Below, one piece after another: positions 41,033 to 49,202 of a stretch of 55,337 nucleotides of DNA. The notes under the pieces were generated by a model. The model searched no databases and was not told where the DNA came from. It worked only from the letters and a program-made list of their open reading frames with translations. A program made the translations under genes and the position numbers. Each line of letters starts with the position of its first letter. Positions within the stretch are counted from its first letter, which is position 1. This stretch comes from SZUA-217 sp034658975 (GTDB taxonomy: Bacteria; Actinomycetota; Acidimicrobiia; Spongiisociales; ZC4RG35): the NCBI GenBank assembly GCA_034658975.1, contig JAYEGJ010000144.1:1-55337 (forward strand), given 5' to 3'.

Positions 41033-41617
41033 ATGAAACGATTTGCCATCGTTGCCGCCCTTGCACTCGTGGTCGCCGCATGCGGCTCCGCATCCGACGG
41101 TGAGATCGCAACCCTCGATACTTCGACCGACACGACCGAGATCTCGAACGAACAAGAAGAGATCGACGCCGAGGCGGCCGTGCTCGAGTTCGCCGCATGC
41201 ATGAGAGATAGCGGCATCCCCGACTACCCCGATCCGGACGTCGACGCCAATGGCAACTTCCGGCTGTTTGGGGGTGGGGGCGGGCCCGGCCAATTGAACG
41301 CCGATCGCGACACCTTGCTGGCCGCATTCGAAGAGTGCGGCGACATCGTGGAGGGAGTGATCCAGGACACGTTCCGGAATATCGACGAGAGCGAATTCCA
41401 GGACAATTTCCTCGAGTTCGCCGAATGCATGAGAGAGCAGGGCATTGACATGCCCGACCCGGACTTCTCCGGCGGGTTTGGCCCCGGTCAGGGTGGCGGT
41501 TTGTTCGGCAACTTCGACCTGGATGACCCAGCCTTCCAAGAAGCGGCCGACGAGTGTCGGAGCATCTTTGAGGGCAGCTTCGCTCCTGGTCGCCTCGGTG
41601 GCGGCGACGGCGGCTGA
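41033..41617 (+). CDS. Lipoprotein with duplicated FAxCMRxxG motif, efflux-operon partner
   Basis: 194 residues. Signal MKRFAIVAALALVVAAC (lipobox VAAC). The mature part has two copies of one unit: EFAACMRDSGIPDYPDPDVD (~51-70) and EFAECMREQGIDMPDPDF (~131-148), each followed by a Gly-rich stretch and a second Cys (FEECGD, ADECRS). So each unit could form one disulfide. This unit is common in actinobacterial lipoproteins next to MacB-like exporters, but its role is unknown. First gene of a four-gene operon with the adaptor and ABC genes, 22 bases before the adaptor. Confidence 0.8.
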   Translation: MKRFAIVAALALVVAACGSASDGEIATLDTSTDTTEISNEQEEIDAEAAVLEFAACMRDSGIPDYPDPDVDANGNFRLFGGGGGPGQLNADRDTLLAAFEECGDIVEGVIQDTFRNIDESEFQDNFLEFAECMREQGIDMPDPDFSGGFGPGQGGGLFGNFDLDDPAFQEAADECRSIFEGSFAPGRLGGGDGG

Positions 41618-41639
41618 TGACAGGTCAGGAGCTATCAAC

Positions 41640-43199
41640 ATGACAAAGATCGACTCTCCAAAGACAGGACCCGCCGTGGAAAGTGCGAGTACCAAATCAC
41701 AGAACGTCCCTGCCGGGAAGACTGCACGAGGTCGGAAATGGTGGCTGTGGGGTGGCCTTCTCGTTCTGCTCGCCGCAGCAGCCGTCTTCGCTGCTGCGAC
41801 TCTCGGAGACGGCGAAGAGGTGGCTTCGAGCGACAATGAACCGAACACGGCCGAGGTCTCGATCCGGGATCTCGCCGACGAGACGACATATGACGCAACG
41901 CTCGGCCGGCCCGTGGCAGGGCAGTTGACGGCCGGTATCACCGGTACCGTGACCTGGGTCCCGGAGGCAGGAACGGTGATCAGTTCCGGTGGAGCCCTGT
42001 TCGCGATTGATGACACGCCGGTTCTTCTGATGGATGGCGACGTTCCCGCCTACCGCAGCTTCCAACTGGGTGAGGACACGATCACATTGCCGGCAGGTGT
42101 CAATGGCGTACTGACCTGGCTGCCAGACGTCGGAACGATTCTGGAGAGTGGCGACGTAATCGCTCGGGTCGATAACTCTCCGATCGTCCTGCTCGAGGGT
42201 GACCTCCCGATGTACCGGACTCTCCGTGAAGGAGTCGAAGGTGAGGATGTGCTCCAACTCGAGCAGGCACTCGTTGCTCTCGGATACGACTCCGATGAAA
42301 CGGTCACGGTCGATGAGGATTTCACTTCGGTGACCGAGAACATGGTTGAGAGGTGGCAAGAGGACCTCGGGATCGACGAGACCGGACGAATCTCGGTTGG
42401 TGAGGTCATCTTCGCTCCGGTCCCGGCCCAAATCGTCTCCCATCAGGCGGTCGTCGGTTCGAGTGTCAACTCGAGCACTCCGGTCATGCAGGCCACCGGA
42501 GGAACTCTCCTGTCGGGCTCTGATGTCCTGCAACTCGAAGAGGCACTCGCCGACCTCGGGTACAACCCTGGATCCGTCGACGGGACCTATGACATCGACA
42601 CAGCCCTCGCCGTGTCGGCCTGGACCGACGATGGAGGCCATGGGCGGGACGGTCTGCTCGTCGTGGGGTCTGTGGTGTTCAACTCGGGAGACCTTCGCAC
42701 GGCCGAGGTCTTCGCCGACGTGGGTACTGCGGTCAACGCTTCCAGCCCGGTGATCAGTGCGGCGGACCTGGAGACCATCGTGCGACTCGATCTTCCCGCG
42801 GAGGATCAGGACCTCCTCAGCGTGGGCTCCTCCGTTGTGATCGTCATGCCCGATCGCTCCGAGACTGGCGGCACCGTGACCTTTGTCTCGAGTGTTGCCA
42901 CCGACGGCGGTCCGGGAAGTCCGGCCACATTCGACGTTGAGATCGAGTTGGACGACCCATCCGTGGCCGAAGGGCTCGATGAAGCCCCAGTTGACGTGAG
43001 AGCAGTTTCCGAGGCGGTCGAAGACGTCCTTGCTGTGCCGGTCTCGGCCCTCCTCGCCCTCGCCGAGGGCGGTTACGCCGTCGAGATCGTCGACGGTGCC
43101 GGAACGAAACTCGTGGCCGTCGACCCCGGCTTCTTCGCCGACGGCTGGGTCGAGATCACCGGGAACGTGCAGGTCGGCGACATTGTCGTCGTGCCATGA
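41640..43199 (+). CDS. Efflux adaptor (HlyD/MacA-like) with peptidoglycan-binding domains
   Basis: 519 residues from ATG 41640. One N-terminal helix (WWLWGGLLVLLAAAAVFAAATL). Then two lipoyl-like halves (~90-190), peptidoglycan-binding-like segments EDVLQLEQALVALGYD (~202-217) and SDVLQLEEALADLGYNPGSVDGTYD (~296-320), and a C-terminal MacA-like beta-barrel/membrane-proximal region (LPAEDQDLLSVGSSVVIVMPD, VLAVPVSALLALAEGGYAVEIVDG). The PG-binding repeats suit a monoderm cell, where the adaptor anchors to the wall rather than to an outer-membrane channel. The stop overlaps the ATPase start (ATGA). Confidence 0.88.
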   Translation: MTKIDSPKTGPAVESASTKSQNVPAGKTARGRKWWLWGGLLVLLAAAAVFAAATLGDGEEVASSDNEPNTAEVSIRDLADETTYDATLGRPVAGQLTAGITGTVTWVPEAGTVISSGGALFAIDDTPVLLMDGDVPAYRSFQLGEDTITLPAGVNGVLTWLPDVGTILESGDVIARVDNSPIVLLEGDLPMYRTLREGVEGEDVLQLEQALVALGYDSDETVTVDEDFTSVTENMVERWQEDLGIDETGRISVGEVIFAPVPAQIVSHQAVVGSSVNSSTPVMQATGGTLLSGSDVLQLEEALADLGYNPGSVDGTYDIDTALAVSAWTDDGGHGRDGLLVVGSVVFNSGDLRTAEVFADVGTAVNASSPVISAADLETIVRLDLPAEDQDLLSVGSSVVIVMPDRSETGGTVTFVSSVATDGGPGSPATFDVEIELDDPSVAEGLDEAPVDVRAVSEAVEDVLAVPVSALLALAEGGYAVEIVDGAGTKLVAVDPGFFADGWVEITGNVQVGDIVVVP

Positions 43200-43885
43200 G
43201 CACAGTTCTCTCACTGGTCGACACGGTCAAGGAATACCCCTTGACCCCACCGGTCCGGGCACTGGCCGGAGTTACCTTGGATGTGGACCAGGGCGAACTG
43301 GTCGCAGTCGTCGGGCCATCCGGCTCGGGGAAGTCGACCATGCTCCACGTGATGGGGACTCTCGATCGTCCCACGAGCGGTGAAGTCTCCGTCGCCGGGT
43401 ATCGCGTTTCCGATCTCTCCGACGCCGAGTTGTCCGGCTTACGCGCCAAGCACATCGGTTTCGTCTTCCAGGCGTTTCATCTTCTCACCGGGTACTCGGC
43501 CCTGGACAACGTCGCGGACGGTCTTCTCTACACCGGTATGGGGCTCGACGAACGGCGGGATCTGGCTCTGAGCGCTCTCGACAGGGTCGGCCTGAGTCAT
43601 CGGCTGGATCATGTGACGACTCAGCTCTCGGGTGGGGAGGGCCAACGTGTGGCGATAGCCCGGGCGATCCTCGGAGGTCCAACGATCATCCTCGCCGACG
43701 AGCCCACCGGAAACCTCGATTCCAAGACATCCGCCGGCATCGTGGATTTGCTTCACGACCTCAACCGGGACGGCGCCACCATCGTCGTCGTCACCCACGA
43801 CCTCGACATCGCCGCCGACATGCCGAGGGAGATCCATCTCAACGACGGTCTGGTCGTCTCCGATCAGACAAAGGAACTGATCTGA
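43196..43885 (+). CDS. MacB/LolD-type ABC ATPase
   Basis: 229 residues. Walker A VGPSGSGKST (~40-49), Q-loop FQAFHLL, signature LSGGEGQRVAIARAI (~144-158), Walker B IILADEPTGNLD, switch VVVTHDLD. The signature has Glu-Gly where most have Gln/Glu, a minor change. It powers the FtsX-type permease encoded next, with which it shares a TGATG start/stop overlap. Confidence 0.95.
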   Translation: MSTVLSLVDTVKEYPLTPPVRALAGVTLDVDQGELVAVVGPSGSGKSTMLHVMGTLDRPTSGEVSVAGYRVSDLSDAELSGLRAKHIGFVFQAFHLLTGYSALDNVADGLLYTGMGLDERRDLALSALDRVGLSHRLDHVTTQLSGGEGQRVAIARAILGGPTIILADEPTGNLDSKTSAGIVDLLHDLNRDGATIVVVTHDLDIAADMPREIHLNDGLVVSDQTKELI

Positions 43886-45081
43886 TGGCCAACGGTCAGC
43901 TTCAGAGCGAGCTCCACCCCTCGGATCTTGCCAGGACGGCAACCGTTGGAGCCAGGACAAGGCCGCTGCGGGCAGCGCTGTCGGCGCTCGGCATCATGAT
44001 CGGAATCGGGGCCATGGTCGCCGTGCTCGGGCTGAGCGAGTCATCGAAGTCTGAACTCCTGTCACAGTTGGAACGACTCGGCACCAACCTCCTCACGGTG
44101 ACGGCCGGTGCCGGCATCGGGAGAGGCGAGGCGGTGCTTCCCGAGGAATCAGTGGACATGGTGGGCCGGATCGGTCCGGTGGAATCGACGGCATACGTCG
44201 TCGACGTCGCGGCCAACGCCTACAGGACAGACCTGATTCCTGAGGCTCAGACCGGAGGAATAGCCGTCATGGCGACGGCCCTCAACCTCCTCGACACAAT
44301 CGGAGGGACCGTCGCCGAGGGCGTCTTCCTCGATGAGGCGACATCCGAGTTCCCCACGGTTGTCCTCGGTGCTGTGACCGCAGACAGGCTTGGAATCGAC
44401 TCGCTCGAGGGGTCCCCGATGATCTGGGTCGGCAACGAATGGTTCACGGTTGTCGGAATCCTGGACACCCTCGACCTCCACCCGAATCTCGATAGATCGG
44501 TCTTGATCGGAGAGGCGGTCGCCGGGTCCCTGTTGGACAGTGAGAACCCGCCATCCACCATCTACGTGCGCGCCCAACCCGAGGACGTCGTGGCCGTGGC
44601 CAACGTGCTTCCGGCGACGGTCAATCCGGAGTTCCCCGACCAGGTGAACGTCACGCGACCAACAGACACGTTGGAAGCCCAGGAGGCTGCCGACGACACC
44701 CTGACGGGCCTATTCCTCGGCTTGGGGGCGGTGGCCCTTCTCGTCGGGGGCGTCGGCATCGCCAACGTGATGGTCATCAGCGTCCTCGAACGGCGTTCGG
44801 AAATCGGTTTGCGACGCGCCTTGGGGGCCACCCGGCGCCACATCACCTACCAATTCCTTGGCGAATCGATGCTTCTCGCCGGAGCCGGAGGGTTGGCGGG
44901 GGTGCTGCTCGGGGCGTTGGTGACGGCCGCATGGGCGTCGTATCAAGGCTGGGACACCCTGGTCCCGGTAGTGGCGATCGTCGGCGGAATCGTTGCTGCT
45001 CTGGCGATCGGAGCCATCGCCGGCCTCTATCCGGCCCTGCGGGCGGCCCGACTCAGCCCCACGGAGGCACTCCGGGCCTGA
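43885..45081 (+). CDS. MacB/FtsX-type ABC permease
   Basis: 398 residues: helix 1 (LRAALSALGIMIGIGAMVAVLGL), a ~200-residue extracytoplasmic MacB-PCD domain, then three helices, with VMVISVLERRSEIGLRRALGATRRHI as the ATPase coupling loop. Exports a substrate from the membrane or periphery, together with the adaptor at 41.6-43.2 kb. Last gene of the coupled efflux operon; a hairpin-like inverted repeat follows 5 bases after the stop. Confidence 0.93.
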   Translation: MANGQLQSELHPSDLARTATVGARTRPLRAALSALGIMIGIGAMVAVLGLSESSKSELLSQLERLGTNLLTVTAGAGIGRGEAVLPEESVDMVGRIGPVESTAYVVDVAANAYRTDLIPEAQTGGIAVMATALNLLDTIGGTVAEGVFLDEATSEFPTVVLGAVTADRLGIDSLEGSPMIWVGNEWFTVVGILDTLDLHPNLDRSVLIGEAVAGSLLDSENPPSTIYVRAQPEDVVAVANVLPATVNPEFPDQVNVTRPTDTLEAQEAADDTLTGLFLGLGAVALLVGGVGIANVMVISVLERRSEIGLRRALGATRRHITYQFLGESMLLAGAGGLAGVLLGALVTAAWASYQGWDTLVPVVAIVGGIVAALAIGAIAGLYPALRAARLSPTEALRA

Positions 45082-45085
45082 CCTT

Positions 45086-45103
45086 CGTCACGTTCTCGTA
45101 ACG
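45086..45103. promoter_or_regulatory. Inverted repeat CGTCACG-TTCT-CGTAACG, copy 1
   Basis: A near-perfect inverted repeat (one mismatch) lies just after the efflux permease stop and 23 bases before the 7TM-sensor ATG at 45127. It is the same element as at 46344-46361. The text after both copies is alike (CCCCATA and GCCCATT). It may be an operator for a dimeric regulator or an intrinsic terminator; no T-run follows. Confidence 0.5.
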
Positions 45104-45126
45104 CCCCATACGCGAGACTGGAAGGC

Positions 45127-46326
45127 ATGAGGTCGCTCAAGACAGCGTTTCCCTGGATCTGGACCGGGCTCATGGCGTTGGCCGCGGTCGCAATCATCGT
45201 CTCCGGGCTCGACCCGGACTTGGGGACGTTTGATGCCGTCCCGGGCGCGGGAACGCCGAATGTCGTGCTCGGCCTTGTTGTCGTCGTTATGCCAGTCCTG
45301 ATTGCTGCGCTCGGGGCTCTCATCGGCACAAGACAGCCAGGAAACCCGATCCCATGGGTCTTCTACGTCCTGGGCGCCGGGATACTCCTCGCGGTCGCCA
45401 TCGACCCGACCCTCAGGGCCGGTCCCCCGACTTCGCCTTCTGTCTGGGATTACCTGGCGGTGTTCGCATCTCAGACGACCACGCCTGCGATCTTCTATCC
45501 CCTGTTCCTACTCCTCTTCGTGTTTCCTACCGGCCGGTTCCTCAGCCGGAGATGGAGTTGGGCTGGGTGGGTCGGCTGGACGGTCGTGCCGATCCTCCTC
45601 CTGTATCCGTTTACTGACCCGATCGGGCCCGCCTTCTACGACTGGGCGATCGAGAACCCGATCGGGTTCATCCCCGCCCTTGTCTTCGACGGAGCGATGA
45701 GCATCTGGTTCGGGGCACTCTTCGCAGTCGCCTTCGGGAGCATCGCCGCAATCGCTATGCGGTACCGCGTGTCGTCGGACCTTGTCAGGACTCAGACCAA
45801 ATGGGTGATCTTCGCCGCCTTCCTCTCCGTCCTCTCTTTCATCCTCGTTACAGCAAGCGTCGGAGAAGACAACGCCGCCGTGGGCGGCGCGATCTTCCTT
45901 TCAGCAGTCGCGTTGATCCCGGTCGGAGTCTTCATCGCCATCACCCGGTACAAGCTGTTCGAGATCGACCGGATCATCTCCCGCACCGTCACCTACGCCG
46001 TCGTGGTCGGGCTACTGGCACTGGTCTTCGCCGCCGGCGTCACCTGGATCCCCGCAGCACTCGGTCTAGGCGACTCACCTCTCCTCGTCGCCGGCTCCAC
46101 CCTTGCCGTCGCCGCCCTTTTCAATCCGCTCAGAAGACGGGTACAGAGCGCAGTCGACAAGCGCTTCAACCGGTCCAACTATCAGGCACAACTGGTGTCC
46201 GACCAGTTCGCCACCAAACTCCAGGAATCCCTCACCGTCGAAGAGCTGGCCGACGTGTGGGCGGAAACGGTCGATGAGCATCTCCAGCCTGCGGCCTCCG
46301 CCGTATGGCTCCGGAAAGACGAATAA
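45127..46326 (+). CDS. Seven-helix sensor protein without a kinase domain
   Basis: 399 residues. About nine helices, then a cytoplasmic tail. The blocks RYKLFEIDRIISRTVTYAVVVGLLALVF and FNPLRRRVQSAVDKRFNRSNY are those that normally join the membrane sensor to a GAF/histidine-kinase module in actinobacterial two-component kinases (often ComP-like). Here the protein ends soon after (LTVEELADVWAETVDEHLQP...VWLRKDE): the GAF-like entry is present but HisKA and HATPase are missing. It may sense a ligand and act by contact with another protein. Followed 76 bases later by the cupredoxin gene with the same leader element. Confidence 0.8.
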   Translation: MRSLKTAFPWIWTGLMALAAVAIIVSGLDPDLGTFDAVPGAGTPNVVLGLVVVVMPVLIAALGALIGTRQPGNPIPWVFYVLGAGILLAVAIDPTLRAGPPTSPSVWDYLAVFASQTTTPAIFYPLFLLLFVFPTGRFLSRRWSWAGWVGWTVVPILLLYPFTDPIGPAFYDWAIENPIGFIPALVFDGAMSIWFGALFAVAFGSIAAIAMRYRVSSDLVRTQTKWVIFAAFLSVLSFILVTASVGEDNAAVGGAIFLSAVALIPVGVFIAITRYKLFEIDRIISRTVTYAVVVGLLALVFAAGVTWIPAALGLGDSPLLVAGSTLAVAALFNPLRRRVQSAVDKRFNRSNYQAQLVSDQFATKLQESLTVEELADVWAETVDEHLQPAASAVWLRKDE

Positions 46327-46343
46327 CCGCGCAACTTCGCCGT

Positions 46344-46361
46344 CGTTACGTTTTCGTAACG
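46344..46361. promoter_or_regulatory. Inverted repeat CGTTACG-TTTT-CGTAACG, copy 2
   Basis: Perfect 7-base arms around TTTT, 41 bases before the cupredoxin ATG at 46403. Same element as at 45086-45103. Placed immediately downstream of the sensor stop and upstream of the next gene, so it could serve as an operator, a terminator, or both. Confidence 0.5.
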
Positions 46362-46402
46362 GCCCATTGGCAACCTCTGTATCAATCGACTGGAGGTAAG
46401 AA

Positions 46403-47182
46403 ATGGCGGAGAGGGAGCGAACAGCTCATTCGACGACCCAGGTTTTCGGCCTGGCCCTGATCACGGCGGCGTTACTCGTGGTGGTGATCCTGACTTTGAT
46501 CCTGTTCGGCACGGAGGATGTCGCCATGTTCGAGGTCATAACGGTGGTAGCGCTGGCCGTGACGTTTGTCGTATGGCGTTACGACAAGACTTGGGCTCGA
46601 ATACTCGGCATCGTGGCCACGTTCGGTGCGGGGATGAGTGCCTTCTTCCTGGCCTTCGGGGTGTTCCAGCCGTTCAGCCCACTCGAATTCATCATTGGTC
46701 TCATCTTCCTCCTGGGATTCCTACTTGCCCTGATCGGCGGGATCATGGCCCTGGTGGCGGGAAGGAGAGGGACACCCGGGCCCACAAAGCGCGAGACTCG
46801 ATTGCGTACAGGGACACTTGGGTTAATCGGCATCGCAGCCGTGGTTTCGATCGTCGGCTTCTTCTTCACGAGAACCAGCGTCAGCGAGGAAGAGGCTGCC
46901 GGGGCGATCGCTCTCGAGATGTCCGACTTCGAGTTCAACCCATCCAGCTCGTCGATCCAACAAGGCGACCGTCTCCTGATAACGAACAGCGATGCCTTTG
47001 CCCATGACTTCACTCTGGAGGAGTACGACCTCTACACCTATTTCGGCCCCGGTGGCGAGGCCATCGTCGATCTGAGTGACTTACCGCCGGGTGACTACAA
47101 GTACTTCTGCTCGCTCCACACTTTCGAGGGAGAAGACGGGCAAAAGGACGGGATGACCGGGACGCTCACGATCGAGTCGTAG
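46403..47182 (+). CDS. Membrane-anchored cupredoxin (plastocyanin-like)
   Basis: 259 residues from ATG 46403, with CTGGAGG before it. Four or five N-terminal helices (~12-160; LALITAALLVVVILTLILF, FIIGLIFLLGFLLALIGGIMALVAG, LGLIGIAAVVSIVGFFF) and a C-terminal cupredoxin domain. Cu ligands: His in DAFAHDFTL, then Cys, His and Met in YFCSLHTFEGEDGQKDGM (~242-257), i.e. a type I site. It would move single electrons outside the membrane. No redox partner is adjacent; the shared leader element links it with the sensor gene. Confidence 0.85.
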   Translation: MAERERTAHSTTQVFGLALITAALLVVVILTLILFGTEDVAMFEVITVVALAVTFVVWRYDKTWARILGIVATFGAGMSAFFLAFGVFQPFSPLEFIIGLIFLLGFLLALIGGIMALVAGRRGTPGPTKRETRLRTGTLGLIGIAAVVSIVGFFFTRTSVSEEEAAGAIALEMSDFEFNPSSSSIQQGDRLLITNSDAFAHDFTLEEYDLYTYFGPGGEAIVDLSDLPPGDYKYFCSLHTFEGEDGQKDGMTGTLTIES

Positions 47183-47200
47183 ACGACCCGGTGCCGGCGT

Positions 47201-48610
47201 CTACCCGACGGCGCCGGCGGCGGCCATGTTGAGTTCGATGAGGCGGTTCATCTCGACCGCATACTCCATCGGGAGTTCCTTGATGATTGGCTCGATGAAC
47301 CCGGCCACGACCATCGAAGTCGCCTGGTCCTCGGTGAGCCCGCGCGACATCAAATAGAAGAGTTGGTCTTCTCCGACCTTCGAAACCGTCGCCTCGTGGC
47401 CGATCTCGGCGTCGTTCTCCTCGATCTCCATGTAGGGATAGGTGTCCGAGCGGCTGTTCTCGTCGAGGATCAAGGCGTCGCACCGGACAAAGCTCTTGGC
47501 GTTCTCCGCCCCGGGCTCCACCCGAACCAGGCCCCTGTAGCCGGCACGGCCCCCGCCGTTCGAGATCGACTTGGAGACGATGGTCGAGGTGGTATCAGGG
47601 GCGACATGGACCATCTTGGCCCCTGCATCCTGATGCTGGCCCTCGCCGGCGTAGGCGATGGAAAGAACCTCCCCATGGGCTCCCGGCTCCATGAGCCAGA
47701 CGGCCGGGTACTTCATCGTGAGGCGACTACCTATGTTCCCATCGACCCATTCCATGGTGGCGTTGCGATAAGCCGCGGCCCGCTTGGTAACGAGGTTGAA
47801 GACGTTGTCTGACCAGTTCTGAATCGTCGTGTAACGGCAGCGGCCGCCTTCCTTGATCACGATCTCGACCACGGCAGCATGGAGGGAGTCCGTGGAGTAG
47901 GTCGGAGCGGAGCAACCCTCGACATAGTGCACGTAGGCACCCTCATCAACGATGATCAGCGTGCGCTCGAACTGCCCCATGTTCTCCGAGTTGATCCGGA
48001 AGTAGGCCTGGAGTGGCTGCTCGACGTGAACCCCCGGCGGCACGTAGATGAAGGATCCGCCCGACCAGACCGAGGAGTTCAAGGCGGCGAATTTGTTGTC
48101 TCCGGGCGGGATGATCGTCCCGAAGTGCTCCTTGACGATGTCCTCATAGTCCCGGAGCGCCGTGTCCATATCGGTGAAGAGGATCCCCTGCTTCTCGAGA
48201 TCCTCACGGTTGCGGTGGTAAACGGTCTCCGAGTCGTACTGAGCGGTCACACCGGCCAGGTACTTCCTCTCGGCCTCGGGGATTCCCAGCTTCTCGTAGG
48301 TTTCCTTGATGGACTCGGGAACCATGTCCCAGTCCTTGGCCTGCTCACCTTCGGGCTTGACGTAGTAGTAGATGTCGTCGAAGTCGATGGTGTTGAGGGC
48401 GCCTCCGCCTCCCCACTGGGGGATGGGCTTGGAGACAAATCGCTTATAAGCGTTGAGTCTGAACTCGAGCATCCACTCCGGCTCGCCCTTCAGGGCCGAG
48501 ATGTCGCGGATCACATCCTCGTCCAACCCCTTGCGGGGCTCGAAGGCCAATTCGACGTCGTCGTGCCATCCGAGTTGGTAACCACCTAGATCGATATCAA
48601 CAGTTGCCAC
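47201..48610 (-). CDS. sufB: Fe-S cluster assembly scaffold SufB
   Basis: 469 residues, GTG start at 48610. Long, typical SufB: starts LGGYQLGWHDDVE, has GLDEDVIRDISALKGEPEWML, YYVKPEGEQAKDWDMVP, the beta-helix core (FIYVPPGVHVEQPLQAYFRIN, VEGCSAPTYS), and ends AVEMNRLIELNMAAAG. No SufC/D/S/U gene follows in the window (the next genes are on the plus strand), so SufB is separated here from its usual cluster, or the cluster lies elsewhere. Supplies [4Fe-4S] clusters; this genome segment needs many (PFOR, hydrogenase, fusion protein). Confidence 0.95.
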   Translation of the reverse strand: MATVDIDLGGYQLGWHDDVELAFEPRKGLDEDVIRDISALKGEPEWMLEFRLNAYKRFVSKPIPQWGGGGALNTIDFDDIYYYVKPEGEQAKDWDMVPESIKETYEKLGIPEAERKYLAGVTAQYDSETVYHRNREDLEKQGILFTDMDTALRDYEDIVKEHFGTIIPPGDNKFAALNSSVWSGGSFIYVPPGVHVEQPLQAYFRINSENMGQFERTLIIVDEGAYVHYVEGCSAPTYSTDSLHAAVVEIVIKEGGRCRYTTIQNWSDNVFNLVTKRAAAYRNATMEWVDGNIGSRLTMKYPAVWLMEPGAHGEVLSIAYAGEGQHQDAGAKMVHVAPDTTSTIVSKSISNGGGRAGYRGLVRVEPGAENAKSFVRCDALILDENSRSDTYPYMEIEENDAEIGHEATVSKVGEDQLFYLMSRGLTEDQATSMVVAGFIEPIIKELPMEYAVEMNRLIELNMAAAGAVG

Positions 48611-48690
48611 GGTCGTACCTCAAGAGAGTCATGCGAAATTTCTTCAACGGGACTTGATGTTTTTCGAATTAACCCTATCCCGGTAGTGGG

Positions 48691-48696
48691 ATTGTA
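48691..48696 (-). promoter_or_regulatory. Probable -10 element of sufB
   Basis: TACAAT reads on the minus strand at 48696-48691, ~80 bases before the sufB start. A convincing -35 is not visible. The leader also holds an A/T-rich patch (GGGTTAATTCGAAAAACATC) that could be an Rrf2/SufR-type site, which I cannot assign. Confidence 0.3.
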
Positions 48697-48725
48697 CCTG
48701 ACTCGATCGCATCGGGAAACTCCCC

Positions 48726-49202
48726 ATGCCGGTTAAGTTTCTCACCATGCCTGTGATCGTCGTGGGAGCAGATACGGAAGCCGGTCTGGCGATCCTGGAG
48801 GGTCTGTCAGAACCCAATCGGGAGATCCGCGCTTTCGTCTCCGACCACAAGGTCGCGGAAAGCCTCAGGTCGAGCGGATTCAAGGTTGCTCTGGGCGACG
48901 TGTCCGACGGGAGTCATGTCGAAGCTGCCTCCACCGCCTGCTTCTCGGCAGTTCTGATTGTCGAAGCTGCCACAGATGACCGTCAGCGCTCGTTCGCATC
49001 GACCCGAGCCCAGGTGCTGGACGCTTGGGCGAGCGCAGTTCTCGCGTCGAAGGTGAGGAGGGTTCTCTGGGTCAGTGCCGACGAGCCACCGTCTCTCCAA
49101 AACGAAGAGGTGGCAACAGTCGATCCAACCGATCCCAATATGGTCGAGAGGATTGTCGCGCTGGACGACGCTCAATCGATGAGGGTCGACCCCAGCATCT
49201 GA
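48726..49202 (+). CDS. Short Rossmann (NmrA/SDR-like) NAD(P)-binding protein
   Basis: 158 residues; ATG 48726 (or ATG 48747). MPVIVVGADTEAGLAILEGL is the nucleotide-binding beta-alpha unit, followed by REIRAFVSDHKVAESLRSSGFKVALGDVSD and VRRVLWVSAD. At half the usual length it lacks the substrate half of NmrA-type enzymes, so it may be a truncated or minimal sensor of redox cofactor state. Its last 31 bases overlap the M23 peptidase gene tail to tail. Confidence 0.65.
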   Translation: MPVKFLTMPVIVVGADTEAGLAILEGLSEPNREIRAFVSDHKVAESLRSSGFKVALGDVSDGSHVEAASTACFSAVLIVEAATDDRQRSFASTRAQVLDAWASAVLASKVRRVLWVSADEPPSLQNEEVATVDPTDPNMVERIVALDDAQSMRVDPSI

